From the NCBI RefSeq assembly GCF_019457635.1, contig NZ_CP080412.1, positions 4,648,844 through 4,712,843 of the forward strand: 64,000 nucleotides of DNA, read 5' to 3'. The notes below the pieces were generated by a model, which was not told the origin of the DNA, did not search any database, and was given only the letters and a program-made list of their open reading frames with translations. Positions 17,353 through 25,958 of this stretch are shown here, in pieces (position 1 is the first letter of the stretch; every line of letters begins with the position of its first letter). The stretch comes from Shewanella mangrovisoli (lineage in GTDB: Bacteria; Pseudomonadota; Gammaproteobacteria; Enterobacterales; Shewanellaceae). The translations under genes were made by a program, and so were the position numbers.

Positions 17353-17416
17353 TTGTAAAATTCACATTGTAAAATTTTTATTGTGAAATTGTAGTCAAAA
17401 AAAGACTAGACTACAA
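17353..17416. promoter_or_regulatory. Three 14-bp-spaced iterons plus an inverted repeat
   Basis: TTGTAAAATT (17353), TTGTAAAATT (17367) and TTGTGAAATT (17381) recur at exactly 14-bp steps. TTGTAGTC (17389-17396) and GACTACAA (17409-17416) form an 8-bp inverted repeat beside them. They lie in the divergent gap between the regulator and the malate-synthase-like gene. The best reading is a multi-site operator for that regulator; RamB-type regulators are known to bind AT-rich AAATTTTGCAAA-like sites. Confidence 0.6.
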
Positions 17417-17559
17417 ATTAAGCAATCGAGACAGGTTATCCACCTGACACTGCTTAACCATTAACTCTGTCGGACAAACCAAATTGAAGACAAACGTTGA
17501 ACCATTAGAAGTGAAATCAAGGCCCTAATTTTTAATTTGAATGTGTAGAGGATACAGCG

Positions 17560-18123
17560 ATGAATATGTCAATTATCAATAGCCACCAGATCCAACCGAA
17601 TCTAAACAGCTTCATCGCAGAAGAAGTGCTTGCCGTCGCCCAAGTGAACGTGGCCGAGCATGAAAAACTGGCCCAGGCGAAGCAGTTCCTCGACCGTCAT
17701 TTCCCACTGGATGCGGGTTCGCACCAGGATGTGATCAGCTATGTGGTTTACTACCAACATCTGCTGGCATTTTTTGCCGACGGCAGCCACAGCGGATTAC
17801 GCCAAACCAAGCAGTTTGTTGCCTTCAACGGCACTAAAGATGCGCCAAGCGCCATAGTGTTGCAGGACCAAGGCAGCCATGTAGAGTTATGTTTCGACCG
17901 CACTGGCATGATAGGCGCACGGGATTTAGCGAATTTGGAAGATGTGCAAATCGAAACGCCCGTTGAGCTAGCCGCCAAACCCACAGAGACACGCAACACC
18001 ACCTCGCGCCACTGGTTAAGCCTGTTACACGCGGGAATGCCAAGCGCTAACGATATTCAAGACAAGCTGTTTACCGCTAAAGATGGTGGCGACTACAGCC
18101 TGCAACGTATCGTAAATCTCTAA
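17560..18123 (+). CDS. Stand-alone fragment-like protein related to malate synthase G beta domain
   Basis: A 187-residue protein that resembles only an internal part of malate synthase G (about residues 120-310 of GlcB). AKQFLDRHFPLDAGSHQDVISY parallels GlcB 'ARQFLDEAxPLxxGSHQDV'. GTKDAPSAIVLQDQGSHVEL parallels 'aPSAILLKNNGLHIEI', and DRTGMIGARDLANLEDV parallels the 'IGKDDPAGVxDV' segment. DKLFTAKDGGDYSLQR parallels 'RxYTAxDGxExSLxGR'. The TIM-barrel catalytic core and its Asp/Glu/Arg residues are absent. It has its own ribosome site (AGAGGA before ATG) and terminator, so it looks like a maintained gene. The comparison is from memory of GlcB sequences. It could be a sensor or regulatory partner in glyoxylate metabolism. 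Confidence 0.65.
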   Translation: MNMSIINSHQIQPNLNSFIAEEVLAVAQVNVAEHEKLAQAKQFLDRHFPLDAGSHQDVISYVVYYQHLLAFFADGSHSGLRQTKQFVAFNGTKDAPSAIVLQDQGSHVELCFDRTGMIGARDLANLEDVQIETPVELAAKPTETRNTTSRHWLSLLHAGMPSANDIQDKLFTAKDGGDYSLQRIVNL

Positions 18124-18141
18124 ATTCCGCATATTTTCACG

Positions 18142-18173
18142 GGAGAGCTGCCGTCGGCGACTCTCCTTTTTTT
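18142..18173 (+). terminator. Terminator after the malate-synthase-like gene
   Basis: GGAGAG pairs with CTCTCC (18161-18166) and is followed by seven T. Confidence 0.8.
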
Positions 18174-18200
18174 ACTTCAAACCTACCTACCCATTAAGAC

Positions 18201-18266
18201 TCAATAAAATTGACTCACAAAATAAATTAAATTGATTTTATTGAAGCTGAACCCAATCGTTATAAT
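18201..18266 (+). promoter_or_regulatory. Candidate promoter/operator of the YeiH-type gene
   Basis: TCAATAAAAT (18201-18210) and ATTTTATTGA (18235-18244) form a perfect 10-bp inverted repeat. A consensus TATAAT at 18261-18266 follows, about 120 bp before the start codon. No good -35 at standard spacing is seen, which would fit an activator-dependent promoter. Confidence 0.4.
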
Positions 18267-18388
18267 GCCCGTCTTTGTCAGCGTCCCAATGCTTGTTCGA
18301 TTGGCTTATTCGAGTATCCATGCCTATGTGGATGGAGCTGAAAACCCAAGATTGGAACGATAACACTCAGTCGCAAACCTAAGGCGTT

Positions 18389-19339
18389 ATGAATTTTTCA
18401 TCGATAGTCTCGCAACTTAAGCAACCCCATCGCCTTGTGTTTATCTGCGCCGCGCTACTGTGTCTCGCGCCTGTTATCTCATCCCCTATGGCGCTTGTGC
18501 TTGGTTTTACCTTGGCCAGCCTAGGTTGGGTGCCAAACGACTGGAATATCGCCGCCCTCACCAAAAAATTACTGTCCTATTCGATTATCGGCTTAGGCTT
18601 TGGCATTAACTTCAATGCCGCGATTGCGGCCAGCAGCCATAACCTCGGATTAATTGTCGGCTCGATTATTTTTACGCTGATCTTAGGCTTTATGGTGACT
18701 CGCGCCCTGAAGTTTGACCCGATCACAGGGCACTTAATCGCCTCTGGCACCGCCATCTGTGGCGGCAGCGCCATTGCCGCCGTATCACCCGCCATTAATG
18801 CCAAACCAGACCAAACCGCCACCGCATTAGCCTGTGTATTTGTACTCAACTCGGTGGCTTTGTTTTTATTCCCCGCCCTCGGGCATTTGCTCAATATGAG
18901 CCAATACGATTTTGGCGTGTGGAGTGCCATCGCGATTCATGACACCTCCTCAGTCGTCGGCGCGGCCTCTGCCTATGGTGATGAAGCACTTAAAACCGCA
19001 ACGACCATTAAACTGGCGCGCGCACTGTGGATTATCCCTATCGCCCTTGTCAGTGCGCTGATCTTTGGCGGCGATAAACGTAAGCTTAACCTACCGTATT
19101 TTATCGGATTTTACTGTTTAGCGATCGCAATCGCCCATTGGCTGCCGCAGTTTCAGCCGCTCTACGACACGCTGTTTATGGTGTCGAAACGTACCTTGGT
19201 TCTGTGTCTATTCTTGATTGGCGCGGGGATTACGGTGCAAAAAATGCGGGCGAGCGGCCCTAAGCCTTTGCTGCTGGGCGTGGTTCTGTGGGCGGCGATT
19301 GGGGTAACGTCTTTAGGTTATATTCTGTATTTTCAATAG
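18389..19339 (+). CDS. YeiH/UPF0324 family putative transporter
   Basis: A 316-residue inner-membrane protein with about 10 membrane helices, of the YeiH family annotated as putative sulfate exporters. Diagnostic stretches are SYSIIGLGFGINFNAAI, the SGTAICGGSAIAAVSPAI repeat around residue 125, and AIHDTSSVVGAASAYG. The C-terminal LFLIGAGITVQKM is also typical. An AAGGCGTT site precedes the ATG. A LysR gene usually sits next to yeiH in enteric bacteria, and none is here. The transported substrate is not established. Confidence 0.85.
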   Translation: MNFSSIVSQLKQPHRLVFICAALLCLAPVISSPMALVLGFTLASLGWVPNDWNIAALTKKLLSYSIIGLGFGINFNAAIAASSHNLGLIVGSIIFTLILGFMVTRALKFDPITGHLIASGTAICGGSAIAAVSPAINAKPDQTATALACVFVLNSVALFLFPALGHLLNMSQYDFGVWSAIAIHDTSSVVGAASAYGDEALKTATTIKLARALWIIPIALVSALIFGGDKRKLNLPYFIGFYCLAIAIAHWLPQFQPLYDTLFMVSKRTLVLCLFLIGAGITVQKMRASGPKPLLLGVVLWAAIGVTSLGYILYFQ

Positions 19340-19386
19340 ATTGGATTTAAGCTAAGCGGCTTAAATTGACACACTGATGCGGAAGC

Positions 19387-19533
19387 CTACTCGGCGTTGG
19401 GTTTAATCCGCCAAGCCAACCCCAGTACGCCTAAAAAGGCGGAAAATTCGATCAGCGAGCGGAGTAATCCTGTGGTTTGCGTGGATGCAACCAAGGCAAT
19501 AAGGCAAAACACAATCAGCAGCGAGTTTTTCAA
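19387..19533 (-). CDS. Small membrane protein of 48 residues
   Basis: A short frame on the minus strand starting TTG at 19531-19533, six bases after a strong GGAGG. The protein is mostly hydrophobic (NSLLIVFCLIALVASTQ, then LLRSLIEFSAFLGVLGLAW), consistent with two membrane helices, and ends WRIKPNAE. An in-frame ATG two codons upstream overlaps the GGAGG and is less likely as start. No homologue is recognised. It lies between yeiH and the LuxR-type regulator gene and may be read from its own promoter. Confidence 0.5.
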   Translation of the reverse strand: MKNSLLIVFCLIALVASTQTTGLLRSLIEFSAFLGVLGLAWRIKPNAE

Positions 19534-19645
19534 TTGCATCCTCCGACAAACTTAGGGGATGCTCATTATTGTTTAGAACCAAAAAGCCAGCCAATATCGA
19601 TTTTCAATAACAAATAGCTATAACAACTAAGCCTGAGCGTTTAGA

Positions 19646-20191
19646 TTAAGCGGCTTTATGGGCGCTATCGGACTCGTTTGCCGCCAGTTCTTGGTTATGT
19701 TCTTGAATAAAATCCTCCATAAACCAAGCACAAAAGGTGTGGCGACCATCCACGGCGGCCTTGCCATAAATGGTCGACGCCTGTTGGCGCACGGTTTTCT
19801 CTTTTGTCTGCCTCACTTCGGCAATTTCTTTAAAACTCAGCCCCTTGAGCAATAAAAACGCGACTTGCTGCTCGCTCTTGGTAAAACCCCAAGTATCAAA
19901 CTGGTTTGCGACGGCTTGGCTGTATTCCTGTCTCGCGGAACGCATTTGGGTCGACATATTGTCGATTTTTTTATCGGCGTACTCGAGGCGTTTTGCTAAG
20001 GCTTTAACTTCGCGCGAGCGGCGAATTAAATCGTAACTGAGGTAGATGGCCCCGACTGCGGTGAGCACTAAGAGTATGGCTTCCTGCACTAAATGCCATT
20101 GCGGAATGCCTAATTGAATGTCGGAACTAATGTCAAAAAGCTTAAAGCACATGATGAGTGCCAGCAGACCAATAATGACAATATCCTTCAT
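19646..20191 (-). CDS. Membrane-anchored LuxR-type HTH regulator
   Basis: A 181-residue protein with two N-terminal membrane helices (IVIIGLLALIMCFKLF and AILLVLTAVGAIYLSYDLI), a coiled coil of about 45 residues (SREVKALAKRLEYADKKIDNM), and a C-terminal GerE/LuxR-like HTH. The HTH reads FTKSEQQVAFLLLKGLSFKEIAEVRQTKEKTVRQQASTIYGKAAV, with the usual 'T..E..V..LL..G.s.keIA' pattern. It has no receiver domain. The ATG follows AGGAG. It is divergent from the metal RND operon with a 144-bp gap, so it is a candidate regulator of that pump, signalling from the membrane. That role is inferred. Confidence 0.75.
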   Translation of the reverse strand: MKDIVIIGLLALIMCFKLFDISSDIQLGIPQWHLVQEAILLVLTAVGAIYLSYDLIRRSREVKALAKRLEYADKKIDNMSTQMRSARQEYSQAVANQFDTWGFTKSEQQVAFLLLKGLSFKEIAEVRQTKEKTVRQQASTIYGKAAVDGRHTFCAWFMEDFIQEHNQELAANESDSAHKAA

Positions 20192-20335
20192 CTAAAACTC
20201 CTAAATAAAAGCAAAATCAATCAATTATTTTATAGGACATATGTACCATAGGCGGATTTATGATACAGGTCCCCGACGACTTTCAGCCGTCAATCCCTAC
20301 ACTGACAGCATTGTTTAATACCACAGAATCATGTT

Positions 20336-21538
20336 ATGTCTGTCAGTTCGTCTTGTATCAAGTTATGTCTGTTGACCAGCTTAGTCGGCAGTAGTTTCCT
20401 GTGTCTTGCGGCGGAAGCCGAACTTTCCCAAACGCTTTCGAGCAGCCAAGCGAGGTTGGCTCATATCACTTCGTCGAATACTCAAGCGGCCAATTTAACC
20501 AGCTCGACCTGGCTCACAGGCCTGCCGAGCGTCAGCTTAAGCCATCTCGGGAGTTTGGATAATAGTAACAGCTACGAGCAGGAACTCTCAGTCAATTTGC
20601 CATTTAAATCGCCCGCACTACACAGCAGCGATAAGCAAATAAAACAGCTCGCCGAGCAAATCCATCAACAACAAACGGCCCTGCAAGGCTTGTATCTCTC
20701 GGGATTATTAAGGCAGAGCCTGTGGGAATACCGCCAGAGCGAAGTCAAACTGGCGCAGCTTGAGCGCAAACAGCAGTTGCTCGATAAACTCCATCGCCAG
20801 CAAAAACAACTAACCGATGCGGGGGAATTGCCACTGACCAACACTCTCCTGCTGGAGCGGGAAAGTGTCGATATCGCCTTAAGCCGCGCCGACATTCTGC
20901 AGCAACAAGCTCAGTCTTTAGCCCTGTATCAACAACTGACGGGCCAAGAACAGATGCCAAGCGTGATAGAGGAAACTGACCGTCCGCTTGGCAAGGGCGC
21001 CGATGCCTTAGCCCAGCACCCCCTATGGCAATTGTTGAAGCTACAACAACAGCAACATCTGCTGCTGATCCAAACTCAGCAAGCGGGTGAGCGCGATCCT
21101 TGGACCGTCTCACTCACGGCAAAAAATACCGCGGATGCTGGCGTGGATGATCAGCAATTAGGCATAGCCGCATCAGTGCCGTTAACCTTAGGCTCGGCGC
21201 TGTCCCAGAGCGATTTATCCCAATGGCAACAAGCAAATACCGAGCAAAGCCTCAATCTTGACCGTAGCGCCCTCGAGCTTAAAAACCAATGGGATCAATT
21301 AGTCCGCCAGCAAACTAACCTCGTCGAACAACAGCACTTACTCACCCAAGCACTCGCCCTCAGCCGCACCATTACCGAGGAACTCGCCAAGGTAAAAGAT
21401 CAAGATCAGGTGAGTTATGAAGTCTGGCTGCGCCGCTATATGGAAGCGCTCGACACCGAATCCCGCTTGGCGCTCAACCGCGTCAGCTTGCAACAACTGC
21501 ATTCTCAACAACTACAAGCCTTAGGAATTTCATTATGA
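20336..21538 (+). CDS. TolC-like outer-membrane channel of a metal RND system
   Basis: A 400-residue outer-membrane efflux protein (CzcC/CusC-like) with an N-terminal signal (LCLLTSLVGSSFLCLA) and long glutamine-rich alpha-helical coiled coils at about 90-200 and 270-395, as in TolC barrels. It is the first gene of the operon; its stop overlaps the start of the adaptor gene (ATGATG). It would form the exit duct for the pump encoded at 22565. The ribosome site before the ATG is weak. The sequence is divergent and would be typed by its neighbours. Confidence 0.8.
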   Translation: MSVSSSCIKLCLLTSLVGSSFLCLAAEAELSQTLSSSQARLAHITSSNTQAANLTSSTWLTGLPSVSLSHLGSLDNSNSYEQELSVNLPFKSPALHSSDKQIKQLAEQIHQQQTALQGLYLSGLLRQSLWEYRQSEVKLAQLERKQQLLDKLHRQQKQLTDAGELPLTNTLLLERESVDIALSRADILQQQAQSLALYQQLTGQEQMPSVIEETDRPLGKGADALAQHPLWQLLKLQQQQHLLLIQTQQAGERDPWTVSLTAKNTADAGVDDQQLGIAASVPLTLGSALSQSDLSQWQQANTEQSLNLDRSALELKNQWDQLVRQQTNLVEQQHLLTQALALSRTITEELAKVKDQDQVSYEVWLRRYMEALDTESRLALNRVSLQQLHSQQLQALGISL

Positions 21539-22563
21539 TGGCCAAGTACGGCGCATGCCTTCTCTGTTTATCCGCGAGTGTTGTAGGTTCGGCGCAGGCC
21601 GAAAGCTTAGCCATTAGCGCCTTAGGCAATCTCGACCTTAGTTACACCCAGCCACAAAGAGTCGCCAGTTATGAGGGCAGCCCACTGCCCGCGCAGGTTG
21701 AAATCCTCCCCGGCAATGACTACTGGATCAGCACGCCCGAGAATATCCAGCAGGTGCACTTTCTCGTCGGCCAAGGCCAGCGCGTCAGTAAAGGCCAAGC
21801 GATAGTCAAACTCACAGGGCCAGAAGTGTTCCACTACCTCGCCCAAGTCGAGGCCGCGGCGAGCCTGTATCAACTCGCCAAAAGTCGTTATGAGCGCAAC
21901 AAACCTTTGCTCGCCAATGGCAGCATAAGCGCCGAAAAATGGCGTGAGATCAGTCAGGACTATTTCACGACTCACCTCGAATACGAGCATATGCAGCACT
22001 TTATGGAACGCGTCCACAGCACGGATGCGGCTACCGACTCCTTAGTGGTCGCCGCGCCCGTCGACGGTATCGTTAAACTCAATGCCATCAGCGGCCCTTA
22101 TATGGCCGGGGATCAACTGTTTTCACTGGTGCCCAATAACAGCATCCGCATCAAAGTGAATGTGCCGACAGGGCAGTCCCACTCCCTGTCTGCCATCAAT
22201 ATTAATCAATGCCATATCGCGATTGAGTCACTGTCGGCGATTGCCGAAGGCGCCTTTGTCACGGCTTGGTCATCGGCGGTGCCGCAGGAATGTAACCTAT
22301 TGTTAGGTCAGCAAATGACTGTTGTTCCCGAGTATCAAAAAGCCGTGTATTTACTGCCCAAAAACAGTGTGTTTAGTTGGGAGCAAGACAGCCAAGTGTT
22401 CACTCAGTCCGATAATCAGCTCAATGCACTAACGGTCGATATTTTAGGCTCGACGCCGGAGCAATATATGGTCGCCAGCGATCAAGACTTGAGCCAGCTG
22501 CAAGTCCTATCTCAGTCGGTTGCCGCAGTGAAAGGCATCATGCTCGGTTTAGGAGGCGAATAA
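21535..22563 (+). CDS. Periplasmic adaptor subunit of the metal RND system
   Basis: A 342-residue membrane fusion protein with a signal peptide (LLCLSASVVGSAQA) and a lipoyl half-motif (HFLVGQGQRVSKGQAIVKL). A short hairpin region and the second half-motif (AAPVDGIVKLNAISGPYMAGDQLFSLV) follow. It overlaps the TolC-like gene by 4 bp and ends one base before the RND gene, showing tight coupling. No His/Met-rich metal-binding N-terminus is seen, unlike CusB, so the metal cannot be inferred from it. Confidence 0.85.
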   Translation: MMAKYGACLLCLSASVVGSAQAESLAISALGNLDLSYTQPQRVASYEGSPLPAQVEILPGNDYWISTPENIQQVHFLVGQGQRVSKGQAIVKLTGPEVFHYLAQVEAAASLYQLAKSRYERNKPLLANGSISAEKWREISQDYFTTHLEYEHMQHFMERVHSTDAATDSLVVAAPVDGIVKLNAISGPYMAGDQLFSLVPNNSIRIKVNVPTGQSHSLSAININQCHIAIESLSAIAEGAFVTAWSSAVPQECNLLLGQQMTVVPEYQKAVYLLPKNSVFSWEQDSQVFTQSDNQLNALTVDILGSTPEQYMVASDQDLSQLQVLSQSVAAVKGIMLGLGGE

Positions 22564-22564
22564 G

Positions 22565-25500
22565 ATGCTCACCTCTGTGATCCGTTTTTCGCTCACTCAG
22601 CGACTGTTTGTGCTGATTGTGGCGCTGATCCTCATGTTGGCTGGTGCACGCGCTTGGTTTGCCATTCCCTTGGATGCCTTTCCGGATATTTCCCCAACCC
22701 AAGTGAAAATTATCCTCAAGGCTCCCGGCATGACGCCGGAGGAAATCGAAGCGCAGATTACTGTCCCGATTGAAACCGAGCTGCTCGGCATTCCGCAGCA
22801 ATCGATTCTGCGCTCGACCACTAAGTACGCCATTAGCGATATCACCCTCGATTTTGAAGAAGGCACGGATATCTATTGGGCGCGCCAACAGGTGAGCGAG
22901 CGCCTCTCGGCGGTCTGGGACAGTTTTCCCGAAGGCGTGAGTGGCGGTGTGGCGCCCATGAGCACGCCGCTGAGTGAAATCTTTATGTTTTCACTCGAAA
23001 ACCCCAATCTTTCCCTGCTGGAGCGACGTCAATTACTCGAGTGGGAAATTCGGCCGCTGCTGCGCACAGTGCCCGGCGTTGCCGATGTGAATATCCTTGG
23101 CGGTTATGCCAAGAGTTTTAGCATCAGCCCCAATCCTGCGGCGATGGCGGCTGCGGGCGTGAGTTTTGCCGCGCTGCAACAGGCGATAGTGGAGAATAAT
23201 CACAACGAAGGTGCCGGTAAGCTCACCATAGGCACTGACACCATCATAGTGCGCTCCGAGGGACGCATCGATGATATCGACGAGCTCAAACAGCTAGTGA
23301 TCAAAGCCGATAATGCCAAGGTCTATCGCTTGCAGGATCTCGCCGATATCCAGATTGGCCACCTTGCGCGATACGGCGCCGTCACTAAGGATGGCAACGA
23401 AACCGCCGAAGCCTTAATCATTGCCCTCAAGGACGCCAATACGGCACAAGTGGTTAACAACATTAAAGAAAAGCTGGTGCAAATCAGCCTGACTCTCCCC
23501 GAAGGCAGCCAGATAAACACCTTTTACGACCGCGCTAACTTGATCAATACCGCTATCGAGACCATCTCCCATGCGCTATTCGAGGCAGTTGTGCTGGTCA
23601 TCGTATTGCTGGCGCTGTTTTTAGGGAATGTGCGCGCCGCGTTAGTGGTGTCCCTGTCGTTGCCGCTGGCCGCACTGTTCACCTTTTTGATGATGGATAA
23701 CTTCAATCTTTCCGCGAACCTGATGAGCCTCGGTGGCCTCGTTATCGCTATCGGCATGTTGGTGGACTCCTCCGTGGTAGTGGTTGAAAACATGGTGAAT
23801 TTAATCGCCACTAAACAGCGTTTACCGCGGTTGCACTTGATCTTTCGCGCCACCAAAGACGTCGCCATTCCTGTGGTGTCGGGCACGGTTATCGTGATCA
23901 TAGTGTTCTCGCCACTGCTTACCCTCAGTGGTTTAGAGGGTAAACTCTTCACCCCAGTCGCCATCACCATAGTGTTTGCCATGCTGTCGGCGCTGGTGTT
24001 ATCGCTGACCGTTATCCCCGTGATTGCCTCGTATCTCGTGAATGAGAAGGCCGCAAAAGAACCTAAGGCCATCGAAAAGCTCAAGCATCTTTACCTTGTC
24101 AGCCTAAAAGCCTGCTTTGGTTGGCAAAAACCTTTTATGCTTACCGCCTTTAGCTTGCTGATCGTCAGTCTCGGCCTGTTTAGTCTGGTGGGGAAAACCT
24201 TTATGCCGACCTTAGATGAGGGCGACATTATTCTCCAGTTAGAGAAATCCCCTTCGATTTCCCTCGATGCCTCTATCGCTATCGATAAACAGATCCAACA
24301 AACCCTACTAAGCCAAATCCCTGAAATCAAGCAGATGGTGGCGCGCACCGGCGCCGATGAGATTGGTTTAGATCCCATGGGGCTGAACGAAACCGATGTG
24401 TTTTTAGAGCTGGCGCCCCGCAGCGAATGGCGTTTTGCGACCAAAGAGCAGCTTATCGATGCCATCCGCACTGCGCTGCTTAAATATCCCGGCGTGAACT
24501 TTAACTTTACGCAACCGATACAGATGCGCGTCTCCGAATTGCTCACTGGCAGCATTGGCGATGTCGCGATAAAAGTATTCGGTAATGATATCGAGACCTT
24601 AGGCAAACTCACCGGTGAGATAGAACAGCTGGTCACCGCCACTCAGGGCAGCGTCGACGTTAAGATGGCGATGATTGAAGGCAGCCCCTTTATCAATCTC
24701 ACCTTAGATAATGAGCTGGCCCGAGGGTTTGGGATGAGCACTATGGAGTTTGCCCGCTACCTCAAGAGCCAACTCGAAGGCGTGGTTGTTACCGAAGTGC
24801 TGCAAGGGAAGAAGCGCACGCCCGTGCTTATCGCTAATAATCAGGCGCAGATAAGCAACATTAACGAACTGCAAAATCAGTTATTGGTAATGCCAGATCA
24901 TTCCCTAAAACGCCTAAGCGATGTGGCGGTATTGAGCTATAAACAGGGCCCAATCCTTATCGAGCGGGAACAGGGAAATCGCTTTTCGGTAATCACCACC
25001 AACGTCCAAGGGCGGGATATTGTGGGCTTTGTGGAGGAGCTTAATAGCAAAATCGCCAAGGAGATCAAACTGCCCAGCGGCTATAGCGTCAGCTTCGGTG
25101 GCGAGTTTGAAAACCAGCAGCGCGCCACCAGCAATTTATTGCTGGTGATCCCTATTGCTATCGCGCTGATCACTTTGATTTTATTCACCACCTTCGGCTC
25201 GCTGGCAAAATCGGGATTAATCCTCGCCAACGTCCCGTTCGCCATGATGGGCGGTATCGTCAGCTTGTATCTCTCGGGGGAATACCTCTCGGTACCCGCC
25301 TCGGTGGGTTTTATCGCCCTGCTGGGTGTTGCCGTGCTGAACGGCGTAGTGATGGTCAGTTATTACGAACAAACCAAATACTTATTCGGTAGCCTCAGGG
25401 AACGGGTCGAACAGGGCGCCGCACGGCGACTCAGACCCATTCTGATGACGGCCACTACCGCCATGTTTGGTTTAATCCCCTTAGTGTTCGCCTCGGGTCC

Positions 25501-25618
25501 TGGTGCTGAAATCCAAAAACCCTTGGCCATTGTGGTGATCGGTGGCTTGCTCACCTCCACTATCACGACCTTGTATTTACTGCCCATGTTGTATTTTTGG
25601 CTGGAGAAACGCCGATGA
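22565..25618 (+). CDS. Heavy-metal efflux RND pump (CzcA/CusA family)
   Basis: A 1017-residue inner-membrane proton-driven pump with 12 predicted helices and two periplasmic loops. The N-terminus (FAIPLDAFPDISPTQVKI) is typical of HME-RND proteins. The helix-4 proton relay reads VIAIGMLVDSSVVVVEN: the central Asp and Glu are present, but the DFG of divalent CzcA-type pumps is AIG, as in Cu/Ag-type and some other HME subgroups. Helix 10-11 has GVAVLNGVVMVSYYE. The periplasmic exporter loops are complete. It is the third of four coupled genes. Metal specificity remains open. Confidence 0.92.
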   Translation: MLTSVIRFSLTQRLFVLIVALILMLAGARAWFAIPLDAFPDISPTQVKIILKAPGMTPEEIEAQITVPIETELLGIPQQSILRSTTKYAISDITLDFEEGTDIYWARQQVSERLSAVWDSFPEGVSGGVAPMSTPLSEIFMFSLENPNLSLLERRQLLEWEIRPLLRTVPGVADVNILGGYAKSFSISPNPAAMAAAGVSFAALQQAIVENNHNEGAGKLTIGTDTIIVRSEGRIDDIDELKQLVIKADNAKVYRLQDLADIQIGHLARYGAVTKDGNETAEALIIALKDANTAQVVNNIKEKLVQISLTLPEGSQINTFYDRANLINTAIETISHALFEAVVLVIVLLALFLGNVRAALVVSLSLPLAALFTFLMMDNFNLSANLMSLGGLVIAIGMLVDSSVVVVENMVNLIATKQRLPRLHLIFRATKDVAIPVVSGTVIVIIVFSPLLTLSGLEGKLFTPVAITIVFAMLSALVLSLTVIPVIASYLVNEKAAKEPKAIEKLKHLYLVSLKACFGWQKPFMLTAFSLLIVSLGLFSLVGKTFMPTLDEGDIILQLEKSPSISLDASIAIDKQIQQTLLSQIPEIKQMVARTGADEIGLDPMGLNETDVFLELAPRSEWRFATKEQLIDAIRTALLKYPGVNFNFTQPIQMRVSELLTGSIGDVAIKVFGNDIETLGKLTGEIEQLVTATQGSVDVKMAMIEGSPFINLTLDNELARGFGMSTMEFARYLKSQLEGVVVTEVLQGKKRTPVLIANNQAQISNINELQNQLLVMPDHSLKRLSDVAVLSYKQGPILIEREQGNRFSVITTNVQGRDIVGFVEELNSKIAKEIKLPSGYSVSFGGEFENQQRATSNLLLVIPIAIALITLILFTTFGSLAKSGLILANVPFAMMGGIVSLYLSGEYLSVPASVGFIALLGVAVLNGVVMVSYYEQTKYLFGSLRERVEQGAARRLRPILMTATTAMFGLIPLVFASGPGAEIQKPLAIVVIGGLLTSTITTLYLLPMLYFWLEKRR

Positions 25619-25920
25619 GCACCGAACAACTGCTAGTCCTGATCGCCCAAAACGATATCAAGGACGATATAGTCGATACCCTGATTGACTTGGAGTTTTT
25701 ATCCGGCTTTAGTCTGGGCAATATTTGCGGATTTAGCCGAGAGCACAGCCATTTCAATATCAAGGAACAGGTGGAAGGTTATCGGGAGTTTTGTAAGTTT
25801 GAGATTATGCACCCTGCAAGCCAGCAAACCGCTTTGCTTGAGGCACTAGCAAAGGTCTGTAAACACAATCCCTGTCGTTATTGGATTATGCCCATCTATC
25901 AAAACGGCACGCTTTCCTAA
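25615..25920 (+). CDS. DUF3240 family protein of the RND operon
   Basis: A 101-residue cytosolic protein with a predicted ferredoxin-like, PII/CutA-like fold (DUF3240). It opens STEQLLVLIAQNDIKDDIVDTLIDL and closes with a strand WIMPIYQNG. The ATG overlaps the stop of the pump gene (ATGAGC), so the two are translationally coupled; an upstream in-frame start inside the pump gene is less likely. DUF3240 genes commonly end metal RND operons, which suggests sensing or modulation of the pump, but no role is proven. Confidence 0.85.
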   Translation: MSTEQLLVLIAQNDIKDDIVDTLIDLEFLSGFSLGNICGFSREHSHFNIKEQVEGYREFCKFEIMHPASQQTALLEALAKVCKHNPCRYWIMPIYQNGTLS

Positions 25921-25924
25921 CGAT

Positions 25925-25956
25925 AAAGGGCATACAGAACCTGCTGTATGCCCTTT
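25925..25956 (+). terminator. Terminator of the metal RND operon
   Basis: A perfect 13-bp stem, AAAGGGCATACAG with CTGTATGCCCTTT, around a 6-nt loop. The stem ends in T-rich sequence but has only a short downstream T-run. Confidence 0.75.
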
Positions 25957-25958
25957 GA

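Noticed and set aside
19403..19594. 63-codon frame on the minus strand after yeiH
   Set aside because: It overlaps, in another frame, the better supported 48-residue hydrophobic gene that has GGAGG before it.
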